Source of the DNA: Hyphomicrobium sp.
GTDB lineage: Bacteria; Pseudomonadota; Alphaproteobacteria; Rhizobiales; Hyphomicrobiaceae
Length of the DNA stretch: 64,000 nt
Direction of reading: 5' to 3'
Assembly: GCA_022844105.1 (NCBI GenBank)
Contig: JALHMJ010000001.1
Location: forward strand, 261,264-325,263
Part shown: positions 1-9,987 of the stretch, one piece after another
Layout: every line of letters begins with the position of its first letter
Numbering within the stretch: the first letter of the stretch is position 1
Made by a program: the position numbers and the translations under genes
The notes under the pieces: generated by a model
What the model was told of the DNA's origin: nothing
The model's input: only the letters and a program-made list of their open reading frames with translations
The model's database searches: none

Positions 1-651
1 GGCGGCTTTGGCGGCGCGGATCGTCAGCGGCGCGTTGGCGGCGATCGTGGCGGCGAGCGTGCGGGTTTCGGTTTCGAGTTCGGCGACTGAACAGACACGA
101 TTGATGAGGCCCATGGCGCATGCCTCGGCGGCGGTGTACCGGCGTCCGGTAAACAAAAGTTCCTTGACGGCGGGCGGAGGGGCGAGCGTCAGCAACGTCC
201 GCACCCAGCGGGGGTGATAGCCCAGGCCCAGTTTGGCGGCCGGGATGGCAAAGGTCGCCGTTTCGCTGGCGAGCCTCAGATCGCAGCAAGCCGCTATCCC
301 AAGGCCACCGCCTAGGCAGAATCCGTCGATCATGGCGATGGTCGGTTTTTTGGCGTCGAGCAAGGCGTCGAATGCTGCGTGGTTGAGAGCATCGTAGGTT
401 TCGACCGCCTTGCCGGTGCGGGCGCTGTCGAATTCCGAGATGTCGGCGCCGGCGGAGAAGGCCTTGCCGCCAGCCCCGCTCAACACAATGACGCGGATCG
501 CCGGATCGGCATCGGCGGCGGCGATCAGGTGCGGGACGGCGGCCCACATCTTGGCGGTCAACGCATTGAGCCGAGCCGGATTGTCGAAGATGAGAAGGGC
601 TCGTGCGCCGTCGTGCTGCAACCGGATATCGGGTGTGTGGTCAACGGCCAT
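1..651 (-). CDS. enoyl-CoA hydratase/isomerase family protein (C-terminus cut by window edge)
   Basis: Minus-strand reading gives MAVDHTPDIRLQHDGARALLIFDNPARLNAL...SGAGGKAFSAGADISEF...DGFCLGGGLGIAACCDLRLAS, typical crotonase fold motifs; no stop before base 1. Confidence 0.9.
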   Translation of the reverse strand, partial: MAVDHTPDIRLQHDGARALLIFDNPARLNALTAKMWAAVPHLIAAADADPAIRVIVLSGAGGKAFSAGADISEFDSARTGKAVETYDALNHAAFDALLDAKKPTIAMIDGFCLGGGLGIAACCDLRLASETATFAIPAAKLGLGYHPRWVRTLLTLAPPPAVKELLFTGRRYTAAEACAMGLINRVCSVAELETETRTLAATIAANAPLTIRAAKAA

Positions 652-873
652 GATCCATCCTCGGTCAGCCCCGCGGGCACCTTTCGGCTTCTAAAGCCGC
701 ACAGCGCCGCGAACAACAGGCCGTCTGGTCGCGAGGCCACAGTTCATGGCTGTGTGTGTCCTGCAACTCAAGTCCTCTGCGCTCATTCCCTTCATCGCGA
801 CGGAGGTTTAGATTGACGCTCAGGCTGACGCCGGTTACCCGGTTTCGCTTCATGTTCCAAGGACTGGCGCATC

Positions 874-1773
874 ATGTCCGCTTCCCGACCCCAGAACGCC
901 GACAGAGCCGCAACGCGCGGCGGCGTCAAGCCGAAGTCGAGACCGACGGGGTCTGTCTCGTCGGCCGATGCGGTGTGGGAGCAGGTGCTCGGCGAGGGGC
1001 AGGCGGCCATGGCCGGTGAGCCGGCGTTGACGGGGTTCATTTTCGCGACCGTCGTCAATCACAACCGGCTGGAAGATGCGATCGCGTACCGGGTTGCGCA
1101 AAGGCTCAATCATTCCGACGTCGACGCCGGTCTCATTCTGAGCACGTTCCAGGACGTGCTGCTGAGCCAGCCCGACCTATCGCTGGCGATCCGCGCCGAT
1201 CTTGCGGCGGTCTACGACCGGGACCCGGCCTGCAACCGGTATCTGGAGCCGCTGCTGTTTTTCAAGGGGTTTCACGCTCTCGTCACACACCGGTTCGCGC
1301 ATGAGCTGTGGCGGCAAGGACGCAAGGATTTTGCCCTTTATCTGCAGAGCCAATCGTCGAAGATTTTCGCAACCGATATCCATCCAGCTGCTCGCTTTGG
1401 TCGTGGCATTATGCTTGACCATGCGACCGGGTTCGTCGTCGGCGAGACGGCCGTGGTCGGAGACAACTGCTCGTTCCTGCATGCCGTAACGCTCGGCGGC
1501 AGTGGCAAGTCGATCGGCGACCGGCATCCAAAGATCGGCGCCGGCGTACTGATCGGTGCGGGCGCGAAGGTGCTTGGCAACATTCACGTCGGCAATTGCG
1601 CGCTGGTGGCGGCGGGCAGCGTGGTGTTGCAGGACGTGCCGCCGAACATGACGGTGGCCGGCGTGCCGGCCAAGGTTGTCGGTCGGGTCAGTTGCGCCGA
1701 ACCGGCCCGGTCGATGGATCAAATGATGCTCGGGACCGATTATTTTGGACCTGACGACTACAGCATGTTGTGA
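874..1773 (+). CDS. cysE: serine O-acetyltransferase
   Basis: 299 aa ORF with left-handed beta-helix hexapeptides and DIHPAARFGRGIMLDHATGFVVGETAVVGDNCSFLHAVTLGG. Confidence 0.95.
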   Translation: MSASRPQNADRAATRGGVKPKSRPTGSVSSADAVWEQVLGEGQAAMAGEPALTGFIFATVVNHNRLEDAIAYRVAQRLNHSDVDAGLILSTFQDVLLSQPDLSLAIRADLAAVYDRDPACNRYLEPLLFFKGFHALVTHRFAHELWRQGRKDFALYLQSQSSKIFATDIHPAARFGRGIMLDHATGFVVGETAVVGDNCSFLHAVTLGGSGKSIGDRHPKIGAGVLIGAGAKVLGNIHVGNCALVAAGSVVLQDVPPNMTVAGVPAKVVGRVSCAEPARSMDQMMLGTDYFGPDDYSML

Positions 1774-1828
1774 GCCGCTGCCTTCGCGCAGCGCTTCCTA
1801 CGCCTCAGCATACAATCGGAGAAGAGAC

Positions 1829-2044
1829 GTGAAGAAAGAAGAGATTGCGAAGGTCGAAGCCTTCCTACGCAAGACGTTTGGAACGAAAAATCTGTCGATA
1901 CGCCCGCGGCCCAAAAAAGACGACAGCGCGGAAGTGTATATCGGCGACGACTTTGTAGCCGTCCTGTTCCGCGAAGATGAAGACGGCGAAGTCTCCTACC
2001 AGTTCCAGATGGCCATTCTCGACGTCGATCTGGAAGAAGTCTAA
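1829..2044 (+). CDS. DUF3126 family protein
   Basis: GTG start; [70 protein letters not shown]; typical size and position after cysE. Confidence 0.8.
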   Translation: MKKEEIAKVEAFLRKTFGTKNLSIRPRPKKDDSAEVYIGDDFVAVLFREDEDGEVSYQFQMAILDVDLEEV

Positions 2045-2066
2045 GGCACGGGGCGCGCGGCGGCCG

Positions 2067-2597
2067 ATGACCATCTACCGTCTGGGAGAGGCATCGGTTG
2101 TGATGCCTGAAGGAGATCGCGCGTGGGTCGCGCCCAATGCGGTGGCGCTCGGCAAGGTGGAACTGTGTGAGGACGCGAGCGTCTGGTTCGGCGCCGTCCT
2201 GCGCGGTGACAACGAATTGATCCGGGTCGGCGCTCGATCCAATGTCCAGGATGGATGCGTGCTGCATACCGATCCGGGATTTCCGCTGGAGATCGGTTCG
2301 GATTGCACCATCGGTCATATGGTCATGCTGCATGGCTGCACCATCGGGAGCGGCAGCCTGATTGGTATCGGCTCGATTATACTCAACGGCGCGAGGATCG
2401 GCGAGGGCTGCCTGATCGGCGCCAATACGCTGATCACCGAAGGTAAGGAATTTCCGCCCAGGTCCATGGTTCTGGGCTCGCCGGGGAAAGTGGTGCGTGA
2501 GCTTAGCGTCGAGGAGAGCGATAGGCTGAAGGCCAGTGCCGGGCGCTATGTGGCGAACTGGAAGCGCTATGTTGCCGGTCTGGCCGAGCAAACCTGA
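2067..2597 (+). CDS. gamma-carbonic anhydrase family protein
   Basis: LbH hexapeptide repeat protein; [30 protein letters not shown] and [13 protein letters not shown] motifs. Confidence 0.9.
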   Translation: MTIYRLGEASVVMPEGDRAWVAPNAVALGKVELCEDASVWFGAVLRGDNELIRVGARSNVQDGCVLHTDPGFPLEIGSDCTIGHMVMLHGCTIGSGSLIGIGSIILNGARIGEGCLIGANTLITEGKEFPPRSMVLGSPGKVVRELSVEESDRLKASAGRYVANWKRYVAGLAEQT

Positions 2598-2618
2598 TGG
2601 CTGGCTGGCGCCTAACAG

Positions 2619-2648
2619 AAAGCCGGGCGCGTTGCGTCCGGCTTCTTC
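2619..2648. terminator. hairpin terminator-like stem downstream of gamma-CA
   Basis: AAGCCGG(N11)CCGGCTT inverted repeat (2620-2626 / 2638-2644) between two convergent genes; flanked by only a short T-rich run. Confidence 0.5.
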
Positions 2649-2666
2649 GTTCATGTCGATATGCAG

Positions 2667-3308
2667 TTAGCGATCGTTCTGGACGCCGGCCAGTGAAGAG
2701 GGCACGCCGGCATCCTGAGGATCGAGCGACACCCAGACCTTCGGATCAAGATAGGACTGGCGCATCACGAACTGATAGTTCGACCGCGCCCACAGGCGGA
2801 CATCGTCGCTCTTGTTGTCGAGCACGAAATCGCCTTGGCTGGTTCGAGCGGTCAGCACTGCGTGCCCTTCGCCTTTTTCATCGCGAACGACAGTGAGTAG
2901 AAGGGAACTCGAAGGCCAGCCGCGGCCGACCAGAATTTTTTGCTTGAGGAGAGCATAATCCTCGCAGTCGCCCTTGTTGCCCGGGAGCGTCCAGTATTCG
3001 CTGAGGCCATAAATCTCGCTATCGGTCGCCGGCTCGACGGACCGGTTGACCAGGCGATTGACCTCGTCAAGGTCGCTCAGGCTTTCCGGCGTCGCCTCAA
3101 AGCGACTACCGTTGCCGCGCTGAACACAGTACTGAGGGCTTTGTTCGCAAAAGCGGACGAAGCCGTACGGGGGCTGTGACGAGCCGTATACGCGCATGTA
3201 GGCGGCACGTTCGGACATTGTGGTTTTCATCGCTGTTTCGGCCGCAGCCGGTTGAGCGATTAAGGCGCCTAGCGCGGCACCAGCGACGATTACTGAAACG
3301 CACTTCAT
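2667..3308 (-). CDS. bacterial transglutaminase-like cysteine proteinase (BTLCP/LapG family)
   Basis: Signal peptide, then GNKGDCEDYALLKQKIL (Cys), GEGHAVLTART (His), DNKSDDV (Asp) catalytic signature. Confidence 0.85.
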   Translation of the reverse strand: MKCVSVIVAGAALGALIAQPAAAETAMKTTMSERAAYMRVYGSSQPPYGFVRFCEQSPQYCVQRGNGSRFEATPESLSDLDEVNRLVNRSVEPATDSEIYGLSEYWTLPGNKGDCEDYALLKQKILVGRGWPSSSLLLTVVRDEKGEGHAVLTARTSQGDFVLDNKSDDVRLWARSNYQFVMRQSYLDPKVWVSLDPQDAGVPSSLAGVQNDR

Positions 3309-3447
3309 GCGACAACCCCGTACTAATCGCCTTACACTAGCGTAAATTCCTCGATGTCCCCTGAATTCGAAGCCCGGCATTTTCGTAAAACTTTATCTTT
3401 CTGCCGCGCCCATTCGTGTGTCCGCATGTTCCTTTTGCTCTGCTCCG

Positions 3448-4074
3448 TCACATAAAATGCCGGCGCAGAGCCTCCGGTTCCTGGATGTCTATGAACCCGA
3501 TGCCGATGCCGTGTCCGTGATGGCGCATCACGCGCCCGCGCAGGCGGCCAAGCGTCAAGCCGGTGCCCACTGGCGGACGCGGTTCCATCTTCAAGGATGC
3601 GCCTGAGATCGACACGTCGATCACGTCGCATTCAATCGTTTGCCCGCTGTCGAGCACAATAGATTTTGCTGGTTCAGTGGCCGGATAGCGATCGTGCCGG
3701 CGCTGATCGATGCCGGTAAGGAAGTCGCGGTTCACAAGCCAAGTGAGCTGTGCTGCCAGTTTTTCGCGCTTGTGCGCGGTGATCTTGAACAACATGGCAA
3801 AGCCACCTTCGAACACGCGTACGACATTGCCTTCGAGGCCGCCGATGTGATCAAAGTAAACGACGATGCGCTCGCCTTCTTCCACTGCTACCGGAGAATT
3901 GATGGCCGCGCCGCCGACGGAAATGTCGTTCAGTTTGCAGGGGTACTCGTGCCGGCTGGCGCGCATGAAGCGGCCGAGCAGCGTCATGGCCACACGACGG
4001 TAGCGGCGTTGACCGGTCGATGAATGAGCTCTAAGGACGGCGGGTTCCTTGAGAGCCTGAAACGCGATGGACAT
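3448..4074 (-). CDS. tandem PilZ domain protein
   Basis: Two copies of RxxxR plus (D/N)xSxxG: RRYRR...NDISVGG and RRHDR...DVSISG. Confidence 0.85.
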   Translation of the reverse strand: MSIAFQALKEPAVLRAHSSTGQRRYRRVAMTLLGRFMRASRHEYPCKLNDISVGGAAINSPVAVEEGERIVVYFDHIGGLEGNVVRVFEGGFAMLFKITAHKREKLAAQLTWLVNRDFLTGIDQRRHDRYPATEPAKSIVLDSGQTIECDVIDVSISGASLKMEPRPPVGTGLTLGRLRGRVMRHHGHGIGIGFIDIQEPEALRRHFM

Positions 4075-4253
4075 GGTCGTTGGCCCGATAGGCAACCTGC
4101 GGAACTGACCCGGATCGAAATCCAACACTTGGAAGGTGCAGGTATCCGGGCGAAGACAGGACGACTATGGGGCGGAGCCCGTTAATGAACGACTAAAGCC
4201 ATCCCGAAAGTGGACATGCAGCGGGTCGGAAACGGCGGGCCGAGCGCTGGGCA

Positions 4254-4907
4254 TTAGAATTCTGGCGGCGGATCTTGCGGGGCGCCGCTGCGCCCGCCCT
4301 CAAACACTCGAAATTGGCGACGGTCTGAACGAACGATGCGGGCGTGGCGGACCTGGGGCAAAAACGGGGTCTGGCGGTCATCAACGGTCAGGGCTTCGGC
4401 GGTGCTTGGCCGACCATCGGGCCAGATCGTTTCTTCGGCTACGATGCGCATGCTGCAGAGCGGATCGAAACCGAGCCAGGCGGGCGATTCAAGCGGGCTC
4501 AAGGCCCCCAGGAAGCGGTCTGCGATATCCTGGCCGTGGATGAGCGGCAGGATCAGCATTTCGACCAGGAGCGTCTTGCCGGCCGCACTATCGGCTTTTG
4601 CCGTGAGCAGACTGACGCCGCCGTGCATCGAAATGGTATTCAAGCGGTCGCGCAGAACCAGGCTGTCGGCCGCACTCCAGCCTGCGAGGAAGTTGTGGCC
4701 ACGGAATTCCTTGCGAAAGCGCTCGCAGAGCCTAGTACCAGCGAGACGATACGGGAACGTGGTCTGATCCTGTCGTTCCAGAATGAACGTGTCGGGGAGT
4801 GCTTCGCCCAGGCTGGCGGGTTCAATTTCGAAACGGCGCGGGGCCACCCGGCTGCCGCGCAGAGTATTCCAATATGCGTACAGGGACTTGGACGTCTTAT
4901 GTCTCAT
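4254..4907 (-). CDS. PAS domain-containing protein (PAS_5/DUF1488-like alphaproteobacterial family)
   Basis: TFILERQDQTTFPYRLAGTRLCERFRKEFRGHNFLAGWSAADSL... typical of alphaproteobacterial PAS_5 proteins. Confidence 0.75.
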   Translation of the reverse strand: MRHKTSKSLYAYWNTLRGSRVAPRRFEIEPASLGEALPDTFILERQDQTTFPYRLAGTRLCERFRKEFRGHNFLAGWSAADSLVLRDRLNTISMHGGVSLLTAKADSAAGKTLLVEMLILPLIHGQDIADRFLGALSPLESPAWLGFDPLCSMRIVAEETIWPDGRPSTAEALTVDDRQTPFLPQVRHARIVRSDRRQFRVFEGGRSGAPQDPPPEF

Positions 4908-5181
4908 TTTTGGCCATCGATCGTATCCCGCCCTGATGCGGCGGGGACGTTTGGGACCACGCCCGGGTCGACCCGCACGTGCTAACCCCTGGATCGCAGC
5001 ATTTGTGCCATCGGGGCCCATCCAGGTGGACTGGCCAGCGTTCATCTATAAGAAGCGGCGAGGGAATTGCCGTTGGCGGGGTGCGGGCTTTTGAGTTGCC
5101 CAACGTCGGCGCCGTAGCCATCTTGGCGTCATCACAGCGCAGCATCGGTGTCTTTTCCGGCCGAGCCCTGAGGAGGGGACA

Positions 5182-5961
5182 TTGACCATCTTGAACGACG
5201 GACGGCCCGAGAGCGGCGACAGCGGCCATCCTGATCCGGCCGAGACGGCCCGCGAACCGATCTTCAACGTGCCGCCGATGGTGCTCTTCCTGCTCGCAGT
5301 CATGCTTGGCGTCATGGGGTATCGTTTAACGCTCAATCCGGAAGCCGACACGGACTTCGTTCTGGCGCTCGCCCTCATCCCTGCCCGCCTTGCCGGCGAG
5401 GCGGCAAATCTTCCGGGTGGAACCTCGGCGATCTATACCGAGTTCGTGACCCACATGTTCGTCCACGCCGACGCGATGCATCTGGCATTCAACGGTGCTT
5501 CACTGCTGGCGTTTGCGGGAGCTTTGGAAAAGCGGATCGGCGGAATAAGGCTCTTGTTGTTTTTTCTGGCGACTGGCCTCGCGGGCGCAATAACGTTTGT
5601 GGCACTCAACCCGGGATTGATGGCGCCAATGATCGGAGCCTCGGGTGCAATTGCCGGACTGATGGGTGGCGTTATGCGCTTTTTCTTCAGCGCGATGGAT
5701 ACGGGCGGTGGATTGCGCCGGTTAAGTGAAGCGCCGGCGAGCATTCCGCTGCAGCCACTTCGTGTTGCTCTGCAAGACAAGCGTTTGTTGGCAGTTACTG
5801 CCGTATTTGTGGTGATGAATGTCGCTGCGATGGTCGGCTTTGGCGATATCAACGCCTCGAATTCGATTGCGTGGGAGGCCCACGTTGGCGGCTATATCTC
5901 AGGTCTGCTGTTGTTCGGATTATTCGATATTGCACCGCGGCATGAAATCGAGCCGGACTAG
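5182..5961 (+). CDS. rhomboid family intramembrane serine protease
   Basis: FVHADAMHLAFNGASL, GASGAIAGLMGG (Ser) and EAHVGGYISGLL (His) motifs in a multi-TM protein. Confidence 0.92.
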   Translation: MTILNDGRPESGDSGHPDPAETAREPIFNVPPMVLFLLAVMLGVMGYRLTLNPEADTDFVLALALIPARLAGEAANLPGGTSAIYTEFVTHMFVHADAMHLAFNGASLLAFAGALEKRIGGIRLLLFFLATGLAGAITFVALNPGLMAPMIGASGAIAGLMGGVMRFFFSAMDTGGGLRRLSEAPASIPLQPLRVALQDKRLLAVTAVFVVMNVAAMVGFGDINASNSIAWEAHVGGYISGLLLFGLFDIAPRHEIEPD

Positions 5962-6149
5962 AATTAGAATTGCGCTTGAATGATGCGACATTCTGGATCA
6001 CCATTCGCAATGTCACATAGAGCGTCGCGTTGCCCCCGGGATCATAGGATGGCGCGTGCTCGGGCCGTCGGTCATTTCAAGGCGCTCGAGTTCGTGCACT
6101 TCTGGAACTCCTCTTCGTCAACGAACGGCACCAGACGGGAGAAGACAAG

Positions 6150-6581
6150 ATGAACGTCGCAACCATTCTCAAAGGTAAGGGCCGCTCTGTTACCACGGTG
6201 CGGCCGGATCATACGTTGCATGAAGTCACTGCGAAACTCGCCGCGCGCAAGATCGGCGCTGTGGTCGTCGTCGGCGAAAATGGTGCCGTTGACGGCATCT
6301 TGTCGGAGCGTGACGTGATCCGAGCCATCGCGGAGCGCGGCGTTGCCGCACTCGAAATGCCGGTTTCGCGTTTCATGACGCGCGATGTCATCACGTGCAG
6401 CGAAACAAGCCTGGTCGACGAGACGATGGAGATGATGACGGCGGGTCGGTTCCGTCACCTTCCCGTTGTTGAGGACGGATCGCTGGTTGGCATCATCTCG
6501 ATCGGAGACGTCGTTAAAAACCATGTGGCAACAGTGGAGATGGAAGTTTCCGCCATGCGCAATTATCTGGCGACAGGCTGA
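6150..6581 (+). CDS. CBS domain-containing protein
   Basis: Two CBS repeats: KIGAVVVVGENGAVDGILSERDVIRAI and RHLPVVEDGSLVGIISIGDVVK. Confidence 0.93.
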   Translation: MNVATILKGKGRSVTTVRPDHTLHEVTAKLAARKIGAVVVVGENGAVDGILSERDVIRAIAERGVAALEMPVSRFMTRDVITCSETSLVDETMEMMTAGRFRHLPVVEDGSLVGIISIGDVVKNHVATVEMEVSAMRNYLATG

Positions 6582-6610
6582 TCAGCAATTGAAATAACTG
6601 TTGGCGCTTC

Positions 6611-7564
6611 TCACACATGAGCGCCGAGGCGCGCATCGACGTCGCGGCGTAATTTTAGCTCGCGAGCGATGTCTTCGGCCTCGCGCTTGGCGGCTGCCTC
6701 ACCGCGAGCAATCAAGTCATCGGCACGGTGGAAGTCGAACAGTCCGATGCCTTGCAGGCGCGGGCTGATCATGGCGTCGGGCGGGTCGCCGGCTAGACGC
6801 GAACGGGCAATGCGATCCTGGACGATATTGAGTGCATCGACCATGACGGTTGAGATGCCGGGGGCGTTATCGCCACGACCGAAAAGCTGGCGCGTCAACA
6901 GCCAGCGCGCGCCGACGCCTGATTTCTCTCCTGCGGCGGCTTCTTCGCGCTCGCGGGCTTCGTCTTGTTCGACATCATCGACGATGGCATTGGCCGCGGC
7001 GGAGCGGCTTGAGATGTCGTAGTTGAGGTTGACCGCAATGACGTAGCGGGCGCCAAGGGCCCGGCAGACGGACACCGGAATCGGATTGACGAGCGCGCCG
7101 TCAAACAGCCAGCGGCCGTCTATTTTGACCGGCTTGAAAATTCCCGGCAGCGCATAGGAGGCCCGGATCGCATCGACGAGGCGACCGCGGGAGAGCCAGA
7201 CTTCGTGGCCCGAGCCGATTTCGGTCGCAACGGCCGTAAAGCGGCGGTCCAGATCTTCGATGCGCTTGTCGCTCAAATGGCGCTCGAGCCGTTCGCAGAG
7301 CTTCTGACCGGAGATGAGCCCGGTGCCGGCGAGGTTGAAATCGAGATAGCCGAAAACGCGGCGCTTGGTGAGGCTGCGGGCGAAGTCTTCCAGATCGTCC
7401 AGCTGGTTGGCGACATGACAGCCGCCGACGACGGCGCCGATCGAGGTTCCAACGACGATGTCGGGCTTGATGCCGGCGGCCGTCAGGGCGCGCACGACAC
7501 CGATGTGTGCCCATCCGCGCGCCGCACCTGCGCCCAGTGCCAAACCAATCTTGCCGACTGCCAT
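6611..7564 (-). CDS. patatin-like phospholipase family protein (RssA-like)
   Basis: GLALGAGAARGWAHIGVVRAL, GTSIGAVVGG (GxSxG), DGALVNPIPV (DGA). Confidence 0.92.
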   Translation of the reverse strand: MAVGKIGLALGAGAARGWAHIGVVRALTAAGIKPDIVVGTSIGAVVGGCHVANQLDDLEDFARSLTKRRVFGYLDFNLAGTGLISGQKLCERLERHLSDKRIEDLDRRFTAVATEIGSGHEVWLSRGRLVDAIRASYALPGIFKPVKIDGRWLFDGALVNPIPVSVCRALGARYVIAVNLNYDISSRSAAANAIVDDVEQDEAREREEAAAGEKSGVGARWLLTRQLFGRGDNAPGISTVMVDALNIVQDRIARSRLAGDPPDAMISPRLQGIGLFDFHRADDLIARGEAAAKREAEDIARELKLRRDVDARLGAHV

Positions 7565-7732
7565 GTGCGTCTCCGACCGCTTGCGGTCTGTCAAAGCAAG
7601 GCCCGTACCTACTTTGTCGCCATAGCGTGCCAGGAGGACATTAAAGACGCCCTAGAAGATTGGTAAAATGATTACCTCCGAGCGTGCCGAAACCATCCCA
7701 AGCCGGAGAATTGTTCGGCGGACGGACGAATG

Positions 7733-8158
7733 TCAGCGGGGCGTGGTCGTCGGCACGAGTTGGAGGCGCACCGCTTGCCCATCGCCTAAGGCAACGCGGC
7801 GATAGAAACACGATCGTGTGCCGGTATGGCAGGCGGTACCCCTGCCTTTAACGCGGACCTTCATCCAGATCGCGTCCTGGTCACAGTCGACGCGCATTTC
7901 CTCGATTTCGAGTTCGTTGCCGCTTTCCTCGCCTTTCTTCCAGAGCGTGCGTCGCGAGCGGCTCCAGAAGTGGGCCAGACCCGTCTCGATGCTGCGGCTC
8001 AGGGCGTCGGCGTTCATCCAGGCGAACATGAGAACGTCGCCGGATACCGCATCGGTTGCGATCGCGGCTATGAGGCCGTTGCCGTCAAAGCGCGGGGTCA
8101 GGGCTTGGCCCTGTTCAAGGCTTTGCGTATCGGTGGGTGCAGGAAATGTGGGGGGCAT
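7733..8158 (-). CDS. hisI: phosphoribosyl-AMP cyclohydrolase
   Basis: VLMFAWMNADALSRSIETGLAHFWSRSRRTLWKKGEESGN...DCDQDAIWMKVRVKGRGTACHTGTRSCFYR. Confidence 0.96.
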   Translation of the reverse strand: MPPTFPAPTDTQSLEQGQALTPRFDGNGLIAAIATDAVSGDVLMFAWMNADALSRSIETGLAHFWSRSRRTLWKKGEESGNELEIEEMRVDCDQDAIWMKVRVKGRGTACHTGTRSCFYRRVALGDGQAVRLQLVPTTTPR

Positions 8159-8229
8159 GGTGTCGTCCGTTTTGTTTGATCCTATATATAGCGCGGTTCG
8201 CCTTGGCATGGGACCGCAGCGGAGCGTGA

Positions 8230-8697
8230 ATGGCCGAGCTTGACGACATCTACAACACGAAGATCCTCGAACTGGCCGCGGCGATCCCGCGGACGGGACG
8301 TTTGGGCGGCTCTGCGGTGAGTGGAGAGGCGCATTCCAAGCTGTGTGGATCGACGGTTTCGGTCGAGCTCATTGTGGAGGGGGATTGCATTGCCAGTTTT
8401 GCCCAAAACGTGAAGGCGTGCCTGCTTGGCCAGGCGTCAGCTTCCGTTGTCGGGCGCGAGATCGTCGGGACCGAGGTGGCCGAGTTCCGGCAGGTGGCAG
8501 ACGACATGCGCCGGATGCTCAAGGAGAATGGGGCCGGTCCCGGCGGGCGTTGGGTGGATTTGCGGCTCTTGCAACCGGTCCGCGATTACCGACACCGGCA
8601 CGCCTCGACGCTGCTGATTTTCGACGCGGTCGAGCGGGCCTTGCGGGCCGTGGAAGACGGCACGCATCAGACGCCCGTCGTTCAATCGGCAAGCTGA
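8230..8697 (+). CDS. NifU/IscU-like iron-sulfur cluster scaffold-family protein
   Basis: KLCGSTVSVELIVEGDCIASFAQNVKACLLGQASASVV matches the IscU N-terminal fold; third ligand position replaced (RHAST). Confidence 0.85.
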   Translation: MAELDDIYNTKILELAAAIPRTGRLGGSAVSGEAHSKLCGSTVSVELIVEGDCIASFAQNVKACLLGQASASVVGREIVGTEVAEFRQVADDMRRMLKENGAGPGGRWVDLRLLQPVRDYRHRHASTLLIFDAVERALRAVEDGTHQTPVVQSAS

Positions 8698-8701
8698 TCG
8701 C

Positions 8702-9019
8702 GTGGGCCGGTTCAGCCAGACCATGCTCAAGGCGCCGGTGCACCTTTACCGAGCAACGATCAAGCCGTGGGTCGGGATGGAATGCCGGCATCTGCCGAGC
8801 TGTTCGGAATATGCCTTGGAAGCCATCGACCGCAATGGGGCGTGGAAAGGTTTTTGGCTGATGCTGTCGCGGCTGGCTCGGTGCCATCCGTGGGGAACGC
8901 ACGGATATGACCCGGTGCCGGATCTAACCCGTCAGAGGCACCCGTTTGCGCCGTGGCGATATGGCGTGTGGCGGCGGACGACGCCACCCCCATCCAGGCA
9001 ATCAGCGGGGAAGCCCTGA
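8702..9019 (+). CDS. yidD: membrane protein insertion efficiency factor YidD
   Basis: GTG start; PWVGMECRHLPSCSEYALEAIDRNGAWKGFWLMLSRLARCHPWGTHGYDPVP. Confidence 0.95.
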   Translation: MGRFSQTMLKAPVHLYRATIKPWVGMECRHLPSCSEYALEAIDRNGAWKGFWLMLSRLARCHPWGTHGYDPVPDLTRQRHPFAPWRYGVWRRTTPPPSRQSAGKP

Positions 9020-9025
9020 CAGGTT

Positions 9026-9538
9026 TCAGGCGGCGGTTTGCACAATGACCGGATCGGGAATCGGGAGGGGTGGTAATGCCGCGGCCGCCGCATCGGCGGC
9101 AAGGGTGGCCGCTTCAGCGTAATTCCGTGCTGCTTCAGAGGTGTAGGTCGTCTCGCGGCCAAGTTCCATGACGGCGATCGTAAAGTCGACCAAGGCGTCG
9201 AACGCGCGGCACGCGATGAATTCGAAGGCCTTCATTTCCCAGATCGACTGGGCCTGGTAGAGCTGCCCTGCGAGTATTGTTTTGACCGTGATTTCCGGGC
9301 AGGCATCGCTTTTCATAAAGTTCGCCAGATGCGGCGCCAGCGGTGCCGACGGCATCGGAAAGCCGGCGGGAAAGCCAGTCGCGTAGGCCGTCCGCTTGAA
9401 CAAATTCTCGGTGCCGAAAAGTTCTTCGAGTTTCGCCTTGGCCGCAGGATCGACGACGGCCAAAACCTGAATACAAGGCCGGCTGCGGCCCTGAATCGAG
9501 ACCATGCCTTTGCGGATCAGAAGCTTCGGCGGCTGCAT
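9026..9538 (-). CDS. hypothetical protein
   Basis: Long ORF convergent with yidD; no recognisable domain. Confidence 0.65.
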   Translation of the reverse strand: MQPPKLLIRKGMVSIQGRSRPCIQVLAVVDPAAKAKLEELFGTENLFKRTAYATGFPAGFPMPSAPLAPHLANFMKSDACPEITVKTILAGQLYQAQSIWEMKAFEFIACRAFDALVDFTIAVMELGRETTYTSEAARNYAEAATLAADAAAAALPPLPIPDPVIVQTAA

Positions 9539-9681
9539 GCTCAACTCCCCGCTCGCGCGCCGGCCGACCCCCGGCAGTACGCGAAACCATTAATGACCCT
9601 AGCTGGGAAGGGTGAAGGTTCTGGTTGCAACATCCATAAAATTGAAAACACCCTGCGCGAGGCATGTGCGGGAGGATGGAT

Positions 9682-9969
9682 ATGGAATTCGATTATTTGA
9701 TTGCAGCAGGTGTCCTGCTGGCAACCGCTGCCACGGATGCGGCGTATGTGATGTTCACGTCCGCCGTCGTCGCCCGCAAGGCGCTGGCGGCAGCCAACTG
9801 GAGCAGCGCGTGGTACATGCTCTCGTCGTTCGCCGTCATCAGCTACACGCACAACTACGTCTATGTCGCCTTCGCAGTCGTGGGGTCGTGGATCGGTGCG
9901 TATCTGACGTTGAAGTTCTACCACCGCGAGCCGGCCAATCCGCCGGGGCCGTTGAAACCGCAGGTCTAG
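9682..9969 (+). CDS. small integral membrane protein
   Basis: About 3 hydrophobic segments (YLIAAGVLLATAATDAAYVMF...; WYMLSSFAVISY; VYVAFAVVGSWIGAYL). Confidence 0.65.
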   Translation: MEFDYLIAAGVLLATAATDAAYVMFTSAVVARKALAAANWSSAWYMLSSFAVISYTHNYVYVAFAVVGSWIGAYLTLKFYHREPANPPGPLKPQV

Positions 9970-9987
9970 TTCTGCGCTGCGCGAGAG

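Noticed and set aside
1758-2654. 298-aa minus-strand ORF across DUF3126 and gamma-CA genes
   Set aside because: Antisense to two recognised genes.
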